Both the position numbers and the translations under genes were made by a program. 8,591 nucleotides of DNA from an uncultured Alphaproteobacteria bacterium (lineage in GTDB: Bacteria; Pseudomonadota; Alphaproteobacteria; Rickettsiales; Midichloriaceae), in assembly GCA_903860855.1 (NCBI GenBank), contig CAIOSF010000188.1, positions 1-8,591 of the forward strand, in the 5' to 3' direction. This document shows positions 1 through 7,082 of the stretch, in pieces. Each line of letters starts with the position of its first letter. The stretch's first letter is position 1. Below the pieces are notes generated by a model. That model was not told the origin of the DNA, ran no database searches, and was given only the letters and a program-made list of their open reading frames with translations.

Positions 1-1013
1 ATAGAATCGTAGAGCATTGACTCTCTCTCTTTGGCTTCCTCTGCACTTATCCTAACCAGGCGAAAGTTTGGTCCGACGTCATTAGTGAGGGCATAGAAGT
101 AGCCATGATGGTGCACAACTTGGTAAATCTTACCTTGCTCACGTGCGACAATTTTATGCAATTTTCCCGCATTCTTATTTGGCAATTTATCAATGTCATG
201 CTCATCATCTTGCTGGCAAGGATCTATTTGACGATAATAAACTTCACTTATGTCTTTGCTTTCAACATCTATAAATAGTAACTTCTCATCTGCTGATTTT
301 CGTATATGAACCCCAAAAGTACTGTCTTGCCCATCAATATCTGGTTCAAAATATATAGTTTCGTCATAATCATGATGATGCCCCAGAGTATGAAACTTAA
401 CCTCTTTGGTTCGCCAATTTTGTGTTACTGATGTATAGAAGAATCCATCTGATATACCATTCCATACTATTGGCCCTATACTATTAGGTATTTCATCTTG
501 TAGCATTGTGCCTGTTTGCAGGTTTTTTATGAGGATGGTATAGTGTTCATTGCCGTTATAATCCACACTATAGGCAATAAGCTTATCATCACGGCTTATT
601 GCACTGGCACCCAAAGCGAAGTATTCTTTTCCATCACTTAGTTGGTTTTGATCAAGAGTGATCTCTTCAATACCAGTGTGAATATTTTTTCTAAAGCTAA
701 CCCAATATTGCTGACCATTCGTTATGCGAGTATAGTATTCATAGTCTCCATCTCTATAGGGTACAGTATAATCGTCTAGGGCTATGCGAGATTTGATCTC
801 CTCAAATATGCTATTATTGAGCTCTGCATACTCAAACATAATACTAGCTGTATATTCATTTTCTGTTTCAAGGTAGTTGATAATTTCTTGATTCTGAATG
901 CTTGGCCAGTCTTGATCTCTTAGCCAAGCATAAGGATCTATTATGATATCACCATGAACGGTAGAGGAGTGATTAATTTTAGCTGCTATTGGTGGGAAAA
1001 TCGTATCGGTCAT
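1..1013 (-). CDS. ptrB: Oligopeptidase B (protease II), N-terminal half, runs off the left edge
   Basis: This frame is open from the ATG at 1011-1013 to the window edge and gives 337 residues of a family whose members are about 690 long. Oligopeptidase B is a cytoplasmic S9A serine peptidase that cuts short peptides after Arg or Lys. The N-terminus matches the family pattern: 'PPIAAKINH', 'TVHGD', 'DPYAWLRD' and 'YLETENEYT' lie in the first ~55 residues. The part from about residue 75 onward is the beta-propeller that gates the active site, with 'FALGASAISRDDKLIAYSVD' near residues 130-150 and 'FFYTSV' followed by 'VKFHTLG' around 190-210. The catalytic Ser/Asp/His domain lies outside the window and cannot be judged. 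The start is fixed by an in-frame TGA three codons upstream. There is no strong Shine-Dalgarno sequence; an AT-rich leader precedes the ATG. No frameshift is seen in the visible part. Confidence 0.88.
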   Translation of the reverse strand, partial: MTDTIFPPIAAKINHSSTVHGDIIIDPYAWLRDQDWPSIQNQEIINYLETENEYTASIMFEYAELNNSIFEEIKSRIALDDYTVPYRDGDYEYYTRITNGQQYWVSFRKNIHTGIEEITLDQNQLSDGKEYFALGASAISRDDKLIAYSVDYNGNEHYTILIKNLQTGTMLQDEIPNSIGPIVWNGISDGFFYTSVTQNWRTKEVKFHTLGHHHDYDETIYFEPDIDGQDSTFGVHIRKSADEKLLFIDVESKDISEVYYRQIDPCQQDDEHDIDKLPNKNAGKLHKIVAREQGKIYQVVHHHGYFYALTNDVGPNFRLVRISAEEAKERESMLYDS

Positions 1014-1266
1014 AGCTTTTCATTTGTGCTTATTTATATTGAGATCTTGTTCGTCATTAAGAGTAATGCTCAACCATTTGGAAGAAGTTGGAGGACGTGA
1101 ACACTTGAAAGATCTTTTAAAGCTAAAATAACGAAATTTTCTAATAGCACAAACGAAAATATACATACTGATAAAGGAGAGAGAAGGGAAAGGATGTCGA
1201 TCTCCCACACCTGACCGCCTTATGTTTGACCTATGCTATAACTTGGCATTCTATGCAATTGTGAAT
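1014..1266. other. Intergenic stretch without a recognisable gene
   Basis: The 253 bases between the ptrB start and the end of the neighbouring frameshifted gene hold only a 62-codon open frame (1020-1208, minus). Its translation is basic and low in recognisable structure, and it ends against the ptrB start. I see no convincing promoter hexamer pair, hairpin terminator or RNA gene. The stretch probably carries the ptrB promoter and leader. Confidence 0.4.
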
Positions 1267-1378
1267 TCAGGCTGCGTAGGCCACTTGGAACCAGATATCC
1301 TTAGATACTAGGCCATCGTCATTTTCCTCGTGCATAACATGATACCCTTTAGAAGGGTCATAATCATACAAAGTTACA

Positions 1379-2611
1379 TTATAACCGTGACCCCACCACA
1401 GATGGAGGTGCCACATCATCTATGGGAGGACTTAGAGGATCAGGAGGGGGAGGATTTTGTACAATAAACCCATCATTATCGACAAAGTTTATATATTGCT
1501 TATAAAGCTTCATGCCAATCAGAGGGTCTTCGTGCACTGAGAATTTTACTGCAACTGTATAAGAATTCTTATTTTCTGCAGGCATGGCACTAGGAATCGC
1601 AAAAAGTGGCAATATAACATCTTCTGTGTGTAGTTGGTCTCCTATAGCGCTTATTCTGGTATGCACGACATAAGTTGCATTGGGTTGGACGGTATGGAAT
1701 AGAAAATCTAGATACTTTCCACTTGTATTCGTATATGCGTAGTAGGGGGCCGATACAACGATTGGTTCTCTGATTTTGTTATAAAAATTGAAAGCTAAAT
1801 TTTGATTATCATCAGGGGCTATGGAGAACCCAGTTATCTTAAAATTTGCTAGCTCACCCGTTAGCAAGCGAAACTCATTCTCTTCATCCTCATAATCAGG
1901 AAGAGTGCTAGAATCGCTATGGTCAGCAAAATAATCAGAAGGATCATGAATGATACCACCATCACTATTCACTGTGCCAACCAGCACATTATGGTTGTTA
2001 TAGAAGTTAATAGTTGTAGTTGAGTTATTAGCGATATAATTCACCTCAATATGTGACCTATCAAAACGATTAATGCTGATATTATAATCAGCAGCAAGCT
2101 GTATAAGGCTGCCATGAATATCATAGCGAGCGATAGTCATTTCGCCGCTACTTGATCTATTCAGTGTTATATGCGAATGATCACTTCCAATAATCGTAAT
2201 ATTCATCGGGCCATCGGCCTGAGTAATTTCAACAATGCTGGAACTATCAGGGTGATTGGTTTGAGAGATATTTGTTCCACCAGAATAAGTGGTATAACTC
2301 AAAGTGGTACCATCGGGACGAGAAGCTTTAATTGTGCCATCAGGATAGATGGTCTCAGTAGTAAGCAATTCACCATTAATGCCATAACTACTAGTAGTAA
2401 CCGTGTCACGCATATCAGGTAAGCCGCTAGGAAACTCTGTCCGAACAACGCTTGATCCATCCGCGTGGGTAGTGGTATAGATTATTGAACCGTTAGTCAG
2501 ATGTTGCTCGAAAATCATACTACCATCATGAGCAATAGGATTAGCTGTTGTACCGTTAGGATTGTCGGCGTTATTATAATGTACTATATCGCCATGATCA
2601 GGATCAACCAC
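1379..2611 (-). CDS. Main open part of the split repeat protein, with an 11-residue D-G repeat
   Basis: This is 410 residues if read from the GTG at 2611. The same frame continues coding upstream ('NIYVVRPTPSNQGVVLPSSD') to the frame break near 2680, so the GTG is probably an internal codon and not a true start. Residues ~26-170 form repeats of roughly 11 residues, of the type x-x-D/N-G-S/T-x-I/V-x-x-T-x. Residues 220-250 are rich in Asp, Ser and Glu. Residues 255-375 look beta-rich and may be a separate domain. Residues 386-403 are a Pro/Asp-rich linker ('PPPPDPLSPP'). The product contains no cysteines and many Asn, Thr and Ser residues, typical of an extracellular or adhesive protein. I recognise no family; RHS/YD-type or other beta-repeat surface proteins are the nearest idea, by inference only. 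Confidence 0.6.
   Translation of the reverse strand: MVDPDHGDIVHYNNADNPNGTTANPIAHDGSMIFEQHLTNGSIIYTTTHADGSSVVRTEFPSGLPDMRDTVTTSSYGINGELLTTETIYPDGTIKASRPDGTTLSYTTYSGGTNISQTNHPDSSSIVEITQADGPMNITIIGSDHSHITLNRSSSGEMTIARYDIHGSLIQLAADYNISINRFDRSHIEVNYIANNSTTTINFYNNHNVLVGTVNSDGGIIHDPSDYFADHSDSSTLPDYEDEENEFRLLTGELANFKITGFSIAPDDNQNLAFNFYNKIREPIVVSAPYYAYTNTSGKYLDFLFHTVQPNATYVVHTRISAIGDQLHTEDVILPLFAIPSAMPAENKNSYTVAVKFSVHEDPLIGMKLYKQYINFVDNDGFIVQNPPPPDPLSPPIDDVAPPSVVGSRL
2102..2536 (-). repeat. 11-residue protein repeat array (about 13 units)
   Basis: In the 410-residue numbering the repeat glycine, or its replacement, falls at 30, 41, 52 and 63. After an irregular stretch (80, 92, 101) it falls at 112, 123 (Ser), 134, 145 (His), 156 and 167. 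These are two runs in exact 11-residue phase. Typical units are 'HADGSSVVRTE' and 'QADGPMNITII'. The DNA copies are not near-identical, so the array is old rather than freshly expanded. Such a pattern of a turn followed by an alternating strand suggests successive beta hairpins in an elongated sheet. Confidence 0.65.
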
Positions 2612-2675
2612 CCAAATATCACTTGAGGGCAGAACTACTCCTTGGTTGGAGGGTGTAGGGCGAACAACATATATA

Positions 2676-2969
2676 TTACCCGTCGTTATATCTCCATATA
2701 GATAAGCCAGCTCCCAGTGGATATGATTGATGGCCTTTCACATAAAGGCCAGTAAGCGCTGACCGCTGTGCGTTCGATAGGACAGAAGCAGCTGATAAGA
2801 TATATGATCCCATCGCCTCTATAATGGCGGGACTAATCACAAGTCCTGCTGAATTTTCAGAGATTATAGCATTAATTCCTTCGCCGGTAAGGTCAAGATC
2901 AGCACCATTCACCATCACCCGACCCGTTCCCTGATCATAATAAAAACCAACACTATTACCTGGTAGCAT
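2676..2969 (-). CDS. N-terminal piece of the split repeat protein
   Basis: This is 97 residues from an ATG with a strong Shine-Dalgarno sequence (GGGGGAG) to the stop created at the first frame break. It begins 'MLPGNSVGFYYDQGTGRVMV' and continues with 'LTGEGINAI' and an alanine/serine-rich stretch, 'MGSYILSAASVLSNAQR' (about residues 52-68). The composition suggests a soluble alpha/beta domain. It has no hydrophobic signal segment at the very N-terminus, so any export would need a route that does not use a Sec signal. As it stands it would be a free short protein lacking the repeat region. Function unknown. Confidence 0.5.
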   Translation of the reverse strand: MLPGNSVGFYYDQGTGRVMVNGADLDLTGEGINAIISENSAGLVISPAIIEAMGSYILSAASVLSNAQRSALTGLYVKGHQSYPLGAGLSIWRYNDG

Positions 2970-3008
2970 TTCTTATACTCCCCCACTTTTAAAAAATTAG
3001 TTAGTTGC

Positions 3009-3038
3009 TCTATACACAACAAACTAAGTCAAAAGCAA
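3009..3038 (-). promoter_or_regulatory. Possible promoter of the repeat-protein gene
   Basis: On the minus strand TTGCTT (3033-3038) is followed after 18 bases by TATAGA (3009-3014), with a TG directly upstream of the -10. Transcription would begin about 33 bases before the ATG at 2969. The -35 match is weak. A perfect TTGACA slightly further upstream has no partner at the right distance. Confidence 0.25.
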
Positions 3039-3085
3039 AAAAAATACGCTGTCAATAGCGCTTATCTAAAAATTTTGGGGGTGTT

Positions 3086-3119
3086 TACGTAGAACTATCG
3101 ATTTTTTTGCTCCTACGTA
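3086..3119. repeat. Inverted repeat TACGTAG/CTACGTA between the tRNA and repeat-protein genes
   Basis: Seven-base perfect arms at 3086-3092 and 3113-3119 enclose a 20-base loop containing a run of T on the plus strand. It lies 46 bases downstream of the tRNA-fMet gene. No U tract directly follows the stem in either direction, so it is not a standard terminator. It could be an operator or the remains of a tRNA terminator. Confidence 0.3.
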
Positions 3120-3164
3120 TTATGCAAACGCAATAGACTATAACAAGCTATCACAACAAAATAC

Positions 3165-3241
<77 letters not shown>

Positions 3242-3306
3242 ATAAATGAACCGAGAACATCGGAAAACTAGACGATATCAGCTAAAAAATACTGACCGGT
3301 AGCGGC

Positions 3307-3335
3307 ACTTTACATGAACTTGAAGATGCTGTCAA
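3307..3335 (-). promoter_or_regulatory. Sigma70-type promoter for tRNA-fMet
   Basis: On the minus strand a perfect TTGACA (3330-3335) is separated by 17 bases from TAAAGT (3307-3312, 4 of 6 consensus positions). Transcription would start near 3300, leaving a leader of about 60 bases before the mature tRNA 5' end, which is plausible for RNase P processing. No reading frame lies between this site and the tRNA. Confidence 0.55.
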
Positions 3336-3383
3336 CAATGATTCAAAAATTATATTATATCATGTTAATGACCTATATCTTAT

Positions 3384-3395
3384 CCATTATAATGG
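3384..3395. repeat. 12-base perfect palindrome after ribD
   Basis: CCATTATAATGG is a perfect palindrome 30 bases downstream of the ribD stop and upstream of the tRNA promoter. It is too short and AT-rich for a stable terminator. It may be a protein-binding site or chance in AT-rich spacer. Confidence 0.25.
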
Positions 3396-3424
3396 GTTAA
3401 TTTCGGCATTTATAAAATAATAAA

Positions 3425-4714
3425 TTACATAATTTCATCAATCATCACGGCATCGTTCAGATCAGTGATACCAAGGTCACCAATTCCAGCTATCGCATCA
3501 TTGCCAAGGATGATTGGGGCTTGAAAACAAACTATCCGATCAATCAACTTATCTCTGATCATTGAGGTAGCGATCTTCGATCCTCCTTCAACCAATAGAT
3601 CATTGATCCCATATTTGTTTGCTAGAGTTCTAACAACATGATCTAGATCTAGACCTATTCTTGTTTTAAAATTCTGCTGCTTGTATCCGTTGCATGAGGC
3701 CCACTCCTCCACCATATCGCAATTTAATGGGCAATATTCAATTAACACACCTTCTTTCTCTAAAATTAATCTACGTGCGATAAAAGCATCATATTCTTCC
3801 CTTGAGTGGGAAGCGAGGCTGTGCTGCTCTTTCAATTGATCGACTCTATTGCAACAAAACACTATAGTGAGATATCTATCAGTTGAGGCGCAGATTTTGC
3901 TTGTTAGCGGTAGTCTCAGGTTTGTATCAATAATCACTCTGACGATTTTATGTGGTGCATCATTTTGATTTAACCTTTCCTGATTTGACGTATTGCCATC
4001 ATATCGATTTTCCTCAACTCTACAATTTAGCATTGGATCATCGGCTAGGACCGTGCCTATACCAACTAGGATCGCATCATTTTGAGAGCGCATTATATGT
4101 CCTTTTTTTCTCTGTTCAGCACTGGTTATCCACTTACTTTGACCATCGCTTAAGGCAATTTTTCCATCTAGACTCATGGCTAATTTGAGCGTTGTATAAG
4201 GTCTGCCAATTGATATCTTGCTGATGAATCCTTTGATCGCGAACTGAGCTTTATCGTTGAGGTGGTTAGTTGCAACTTCTACTTCTACACCTCCTGCTCT
4301 TAGGCACTCTATGCCCTTACCGCTTACACGTGGATCAGGATCAATAGCTCCTATTACTACTCTTTTAATGCTATTTTTAATTATAGCTTGAACGCATGGT
4401 GGTGTTTTGCCGTGATGGCAACAGGGCTCTAAAGAGCAATATAGAGTAGCCCCCTCGGAGCGATTTTCAGCTTGAGACAGAGCCGCTACCTCAGCATGAG
4501 GCACTCCACCGTCTCCGGTGCGAGCTGAAGCGATTATATCTTGTTTTGAAAATAGTTTCGAAAGGTTTAATCTGGAATCTGGTATTGTGCTTAAATCAGT
4601 GGCTGTATCAACGGTAATAATACAGCCAACGCTAGGATTTGGCGCTGTTCGTCCTATACCAGATCTTGCGAGTTCAATAGCTTGTTCGAGAAAAATCCTA
4701 TCTTGATGTTTCAT
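3425..4714 (-). CDS. ribD: Riboflavin biosynthesis bifunctional deaminase/reductase
   Basis: RibD carries out two riboflavin steps in the cytoplasm: deamination of the pyrimidine made from GTP by RibA, then NADPH-dependent reduction of the ribose side chain. Read from the ATG at 4714 it has 429 residues. The deaminase domain opens with 'LARSGIGRTAPNPSVGC' (15-31). It has the zinc ligands His73 (in 'PHAEVAAL') and Cys98 and Cys107 (in 'EPCCHHGKTPPC'), with catalytic Glu75. The reductase domain includes 'TLKLAMSLDGKIA' (175-187), 'SQNDAILVGIGTVLADDP' (210-227) and 'LLVEGGSKIA' (373-382). The start sits at the true family N-terminus; a further 86 codons are open upstream but belong to another frame. 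The protein is longer than the usual ~360-380 because of extra segments near 35-65, 235-255 and 290-345, and its C-terminus stops early. The start overlaps the upstream gene by 17 bases, implying coupled translation. Confidence 0.93.
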   Translation of the reverse strand: MKHQDRIFLEQAIELARSGIGRTAPNPSVGCIITVDTATDLSTIPDSRLNLSKLFSKQDIIASARTGDGGVPHAEVAALSQAENRSEGATLYCSLEPCCHHGKTPPCVQAIIKNSIKRVVIGAIDPDPRVSGKGIECLRAGGVEVEVATNHLNDKAQFAIKGFISKISIGRPYTTLKLAMSLDGKIALSDGQSKWITSAEQRKKGHIMRSQNDAILVGIGTVLADDPMLNCRVEENRYDGNTSNQERLNQNDAPHKIVRVIIDTNLRLPLTSKICASTDRYLTIVFCCNRVDQLKEQHSLASHSREEYDAFIARRLILEKEGVLIEYCPLNCDMVEEWASCNGYKQQNFKTRIGLDLDHVVRTLANKYGINDLLVEGGSKIATSMIRDKLIDRIVCFQAPIILGNDAIAGIGDLGITDLNDAVMIDEIM

Positions 4715-5177
4715 GCTTCTCTTGCTTAATGAGGGAATATGACTTTCCTCGACTGCATCGAAGTTCTCCACATTCATGACATAAGTATTCTCGAATATAT
4801 TGAATTTTATGGAGACAGAACCTGAACCAGAATAGTTTTTTATTACTAAATTGTTCTCCTTGCGTGTACTGAACCTTAAGCAAATACACCCAGAATTTTT
4901 TACATTTTGGGCATCTATAGCGCCAAACGCTATAAGATAGCAGCCCTGCCAATAATCCAAAAAATACACCAAGCATGCAATGCATCACTACGTCATCAAA
5001 TAGATTAAAATCAATACTTAGATAGCGTAAATAAAGCATTCCTCCGCATATACTCATTAAAGCAGCGGCTACAGTTGATTTGATCAATATGGCGTTTCTG
5101 AGCTTACTTCCTATCAATAATTTATCATCAACAATTTCATATGGTTTGGCGTTTAAGCTAATAGTTTCGTCGTTCAT
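4698..5177 (-). CDS. Small membrane protein with a zinc-ribbon-like CxxC...CxxC tail
   Basis: Read from the ATG at 5177 it has 159 residues. An alternative ATG at 5198 adds seven (MIGGREK). I prefer 5177 because AGGTGG lies about 10 bases upstream, but this is not decisive. Counting from the longer start, two hydrophobic helices lie at about 36-57 and 70-92. A cysteine-bearing tail follows: 'CPKC' at 96-99 and 'CHEC' at 140-143, with an aromatic and basic stretch between. Two CxxC knuckles some 40 residues apart are typical of metal-binding ribbons. The gene sits 23-44 bases after dnaX and overlaps ribD, so it is probably co-transcribed with both. The site where nrdR often precedes ribD is thus taken by this protein, but it lacks NrdR's N-terminal ribbon and ATP-cone. 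Family and function are unknown. Confidence 0.72.
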   Translation of the reverse strand: MNDETISLNAKPYEIVDDKLLIGSKLRNAILIKSTVAAALMSICGGMLYLRYLSIDFNLFDDVVMHCMLGVFFGLLAGLLSYSVWRYRCPKCKKFWVYLLKVQYTQGEQFSNKKLFWFRFCLHKIQYIREYLCHECGELRCSRGKSYSLIKQEKHETSR

Positions 5178-5221
5178 TTTTTCCCGTCCACCTATCATAG
5201 GTCAATACTTCCATTTTGGAT

Positions 5222-6874
5222 TCAATGTATGCTTATTATTTCATTATTGGCTAAGATCACCTTTGCAACTCTGGGCTTATAATCTTGTAAAATTGCAAGG
5301 GCTTGTATAGTAAAGTTATCCCGCATAGCATCGTCTATTTCTTGCTGGCATCTTGCTTTCTCTAATTCTACTAAGGAGAGAGCTGGTTGATCGCTGATCT
5401 CTATCGTCCATTCCCCTCCATATATTTCATTCAGACTCTTATTTACAAGATCATCTGGTAGTGAATCGGGGCCAAGATCAGCAAAACGTGATTTAGTTTT
5501 TTGTGTTTTATAAACAATCATATGACGGTATTCTCTACTTAAATCAATGATGCCTATATCTGAGCTAAGCCATTGATAGAGCAAGATATCGCCGTATTGA
5601 GCAGCAGTATTAAGCATTTTCCGTAGCTCATTGTGGAGTTGTGATATATCGGGACTGGCACTATCTACGCCTCTCAGTTGATTTGCTGGAGGTTTTGAGT
5701 CGGGAGTTTTATTGCCACTGAGGGCCTGGGCAAGTGCCTCTGGCGTTTCATAGGTTATCAGATGAGCGAGTTTGATCAGGGCTATTTCCAACGACATAAG
5801 CTCAGATGAGCTTGAGCGTAGGTCATCTGTCGCACTGATCATTGTCTGCCAGGCTCTTAGCAAGAAGGGCATCTTCAGGCTACTGTGCACTTTTAATATA
5901 CTTCTAGCGCTCGCCGTCTGCTCTCCTTGCTCCAACCTTGAATTCATTTGCCCATGGTCAGTATCGCCACATATCTTTGCTGTGATCATATGATATATTT
6001 GTTCAAGAATGCCCTGGATGATCAAGCCTACATCGACACCATCTGCATATAGAGTGCGTACTGACTCTAGGGCTTCCTGGAGTTTTCCTTCAATTACCCT
6101 GCATATTATATCACGAAGCAAAGAATCTTCGGCAAAACCTATCATTTGTCGAATTGTGGAGGTTGTTAATATATTTCCTTCAGCGGACATGGCAATGGCT
6201 TGATCAAGCATAGATAATCCGTCCCTCACAGACCCATCAGCAGCCCTGACAATGATTTGCATAGCTTCGGTTTCAGCTGTATATTGTTCTTTTTGCAATA
6301 TCTTATTATAATGATCAGCTAATTCATCATCCACCATTCTTCTTAAAGTGAATCTCTGGCAGCGAGAGATAATAGTGAGTGGTATTTTTCTGATCTCCGT
6401 GGTAGCAAAAATGAACTTTGCATGAGCTGGTGGTTCTTCTAGAGTTTTGAGTAAGGCGTTGAAGGCGCTGTTTGACAGCATATGCACCTCGTCTATGATG
6501 TAAACCTTGTACCTACCGTACACAGGACGATACTTCACATTCTCTATCAATTCCCTGATGTCCTGCACTCCTGTGTGGCTGGCAGCATCTATCTCTAAAA
6601 CGTCTTGGTTATTTCCTTGAGCTATACTAATGCATTGTTGACATTGGGAGCAACTTTGAACAACCGGTTGATCAGATGATAAGCAGTTCAAAGATTTTGC
6701 TATGATTCTTGCAGTTGTAGTCTTGCCAATACCGCGAGTTCCTGTTAGAAGGATGGCATGAGGTAGGTGATTTAATATAATAGCATTACTCAGAGTTCTT
6801 ATTAAGGCATCATGCCCTATTAGTTCTGAAAATGAAGAGGGTCTATATTTCCTCGCTAGGCCCTTGTAGCTCAT
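5222..6874 (-). CDS. dnaX: DNA polymerase III subunit tau/gamma
   Basis: DnaX is the ATPase of the clamp loader and, as tau, links polymerase cores and the helicase at the replication fork. From the ATG at 6874 it has 550 residues. The AAA+ region is complete: 'RKYRPSSFSELIGHD' near the start, Walker A GTRGIGKT (45-52), zinc cysteines 64, 75, 78 and 81, Walker B VYIIDE (124-129), sensor 1 'ATTE' (157-160), 'SRC' (170-172) and sensor 2 'GSVRDGLSMLDQAI' (214-227). The C-terminal section (about 485-550), with 'GEWTIEI' and 'KARCQQEIDDAM', resembles the tau domain of alphaproteobacterial DnaX. An in-frame TTG at 6886 would add four residues, but the ATG matches the family start. It is the first gene of the group with the zinc-ribbon protein and ribD. 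The usual downstream partners ybaB and recR are absent here. Confidence 0.95.
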   Translation of the reverse strand: MSYKGLARKYRPSSFSELIGHDALIRTLSNAIILNHLPHAILLTGTRGIGKTTTARIIAKSLNCLSSDQPVVQSCSQCQQCISIAQGNNQDVLEIDAASHTGVQDIRELIENVKYRPVYGRYKVYIIDEVHMLSNSAFNALLKTLEEPPAHAKFIFATTEIRKIPLTIISRCQRFTLRRMVDDELADHYNKILQKEQYTAETEAMQIIVRAADGSVRDGLSMLDQAIAMSAEGNILTTSTIRQMIGFAEDSLLRDIICRVIEGKLQEALESVRTLYADGVDVGLIIQGILEQIYHMITAKICGDTDHGQMNSRLEQGEQTASARSILKVHSSLKMPFLLRAWQTMISATDDLRSSSSELMSLEIALIKLAHLITYETPEALAQALSGNKTPDSKPPANQLRGVDSASPDISQLHNELRKMLNTAAQYGDILLYQWLSSDIGIIDLSREYRHMIVYKTQKTKSRFADLGPDSLPDDLVNKSLNEIYGGEWTIEISDQPALSLVELEKARCQQEIDDAMRDNFTIQALAILQDYKPRVAKVILANNEIISIH

Positions 6875-6913
6875 AATATTAATCAAAAAGCAACTTAAGT
6901 AAAGTTAGCCGAC

Positions 6914-6942
6914 ATTATAGGCGTTTTTTTAGATGATACCAA
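6914..6942 (-). promoter_or_regulatory. Sigma70-type promoter for dnaX
   Basis: On the minus strand TTGGTA (6937-6942, 4 of 6) is followed after exactly 17 bases by a perfect TATAAT (6914-6919). Transcription would begin near 6907, about 33 bases before the dnaX ATG. It probably drives the whole dnaX, zinc-ribbon and ribD group, since no gap large enough for another clear promoter separates them. Confidence 0.65.
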
Positions 6943-7082
6943 GACCCATTTTGAGATATTGTCTCTTTCATTGTTGCTCACCTCTTGTTCTCCTTGCGTT
7001 AATTTTGAATGAATTAGTTATCATATGGATTTTGCTTCTCTATGCTCTCATTCATTGCATTTTATTTAATTTGGGAATCGGT

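Larger units (their letters stand above)
1267..2969 (-). pseudogene. 11-residue-repeat surface-like protein, split by two apparent G insertions (merged reading)
   Basis: Three reading frames join into one protein of about 566 residues if two single G bases are skipped. One lies in the G run at 2679-2681: 'NDG' then stop becomes 'NDGNIYVVRP'. The other lies in the G run at 1391-1394: 'VVGSRL' then stop becomes 'VVGHGYNVTLYDYDPSKG', running on to a TGA at 1267-1269. Both continuations are well-formed protein that joins smoothly, so I infer one ancestral gene. The start ATG at 2967-2969 has a good ribosome site (GGGGGAG, about 8 bases upstream). The merged product has a glycine-rich N-terminal domain, an 11-residue repeat array, a beta-rich region, a Pro-rich linker and a short C-terminal domain. 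No signal peptide or membrane helix is visible. I do not recognise the family. Alternatives are sequencing errors in the G runs or slippage that restores the frame. Confidence 0.6.

Noticed and set aside
1020..1208. 62-residue minus-strand open frame upstream of ptrB
   Set aside because: Short, no convincing ribosome site, no recognisable domain, and lies where the ptrB leader and promoter should be.
2171..2422. 83-residue plus-strand open frame
   Set aside because: It is antisense to the repeat array; its regular look merely mirrors the repeats on the other strand.
3952..4188. Plus-strand open frame inside ribD
   Set aside because: Antisense shadow of a well-supported gene with all its motifs on the minus strand.
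3425..4972. A ribD reading starting at 4972 (515 residues)
   Set aside because: The first 86 residues have no RibD similarity and overlap the membrane zinc-ribbon gene in another frame; the family N-terminus begins at the ATG at 4714.
4699..5221. FMN riboswitch ahead of ribD
   Set aside because: The stretch before ribD is coding and ribD overlaps its upstream gene; no riboswitch core was recognised.
5772..6203. Plus-strand open frames inside dnaX
   Set aside because: Antisense shadows of the dnaX coding sequence without ribosome sites or family features.
6289..6294. A-rich run in dnaX as a programmed frameshift site for making gamma
   Set aside because: Only five A's followed by G, located in the AAA+ region and far from the gamma/tau boundary; no downstream structure seen.
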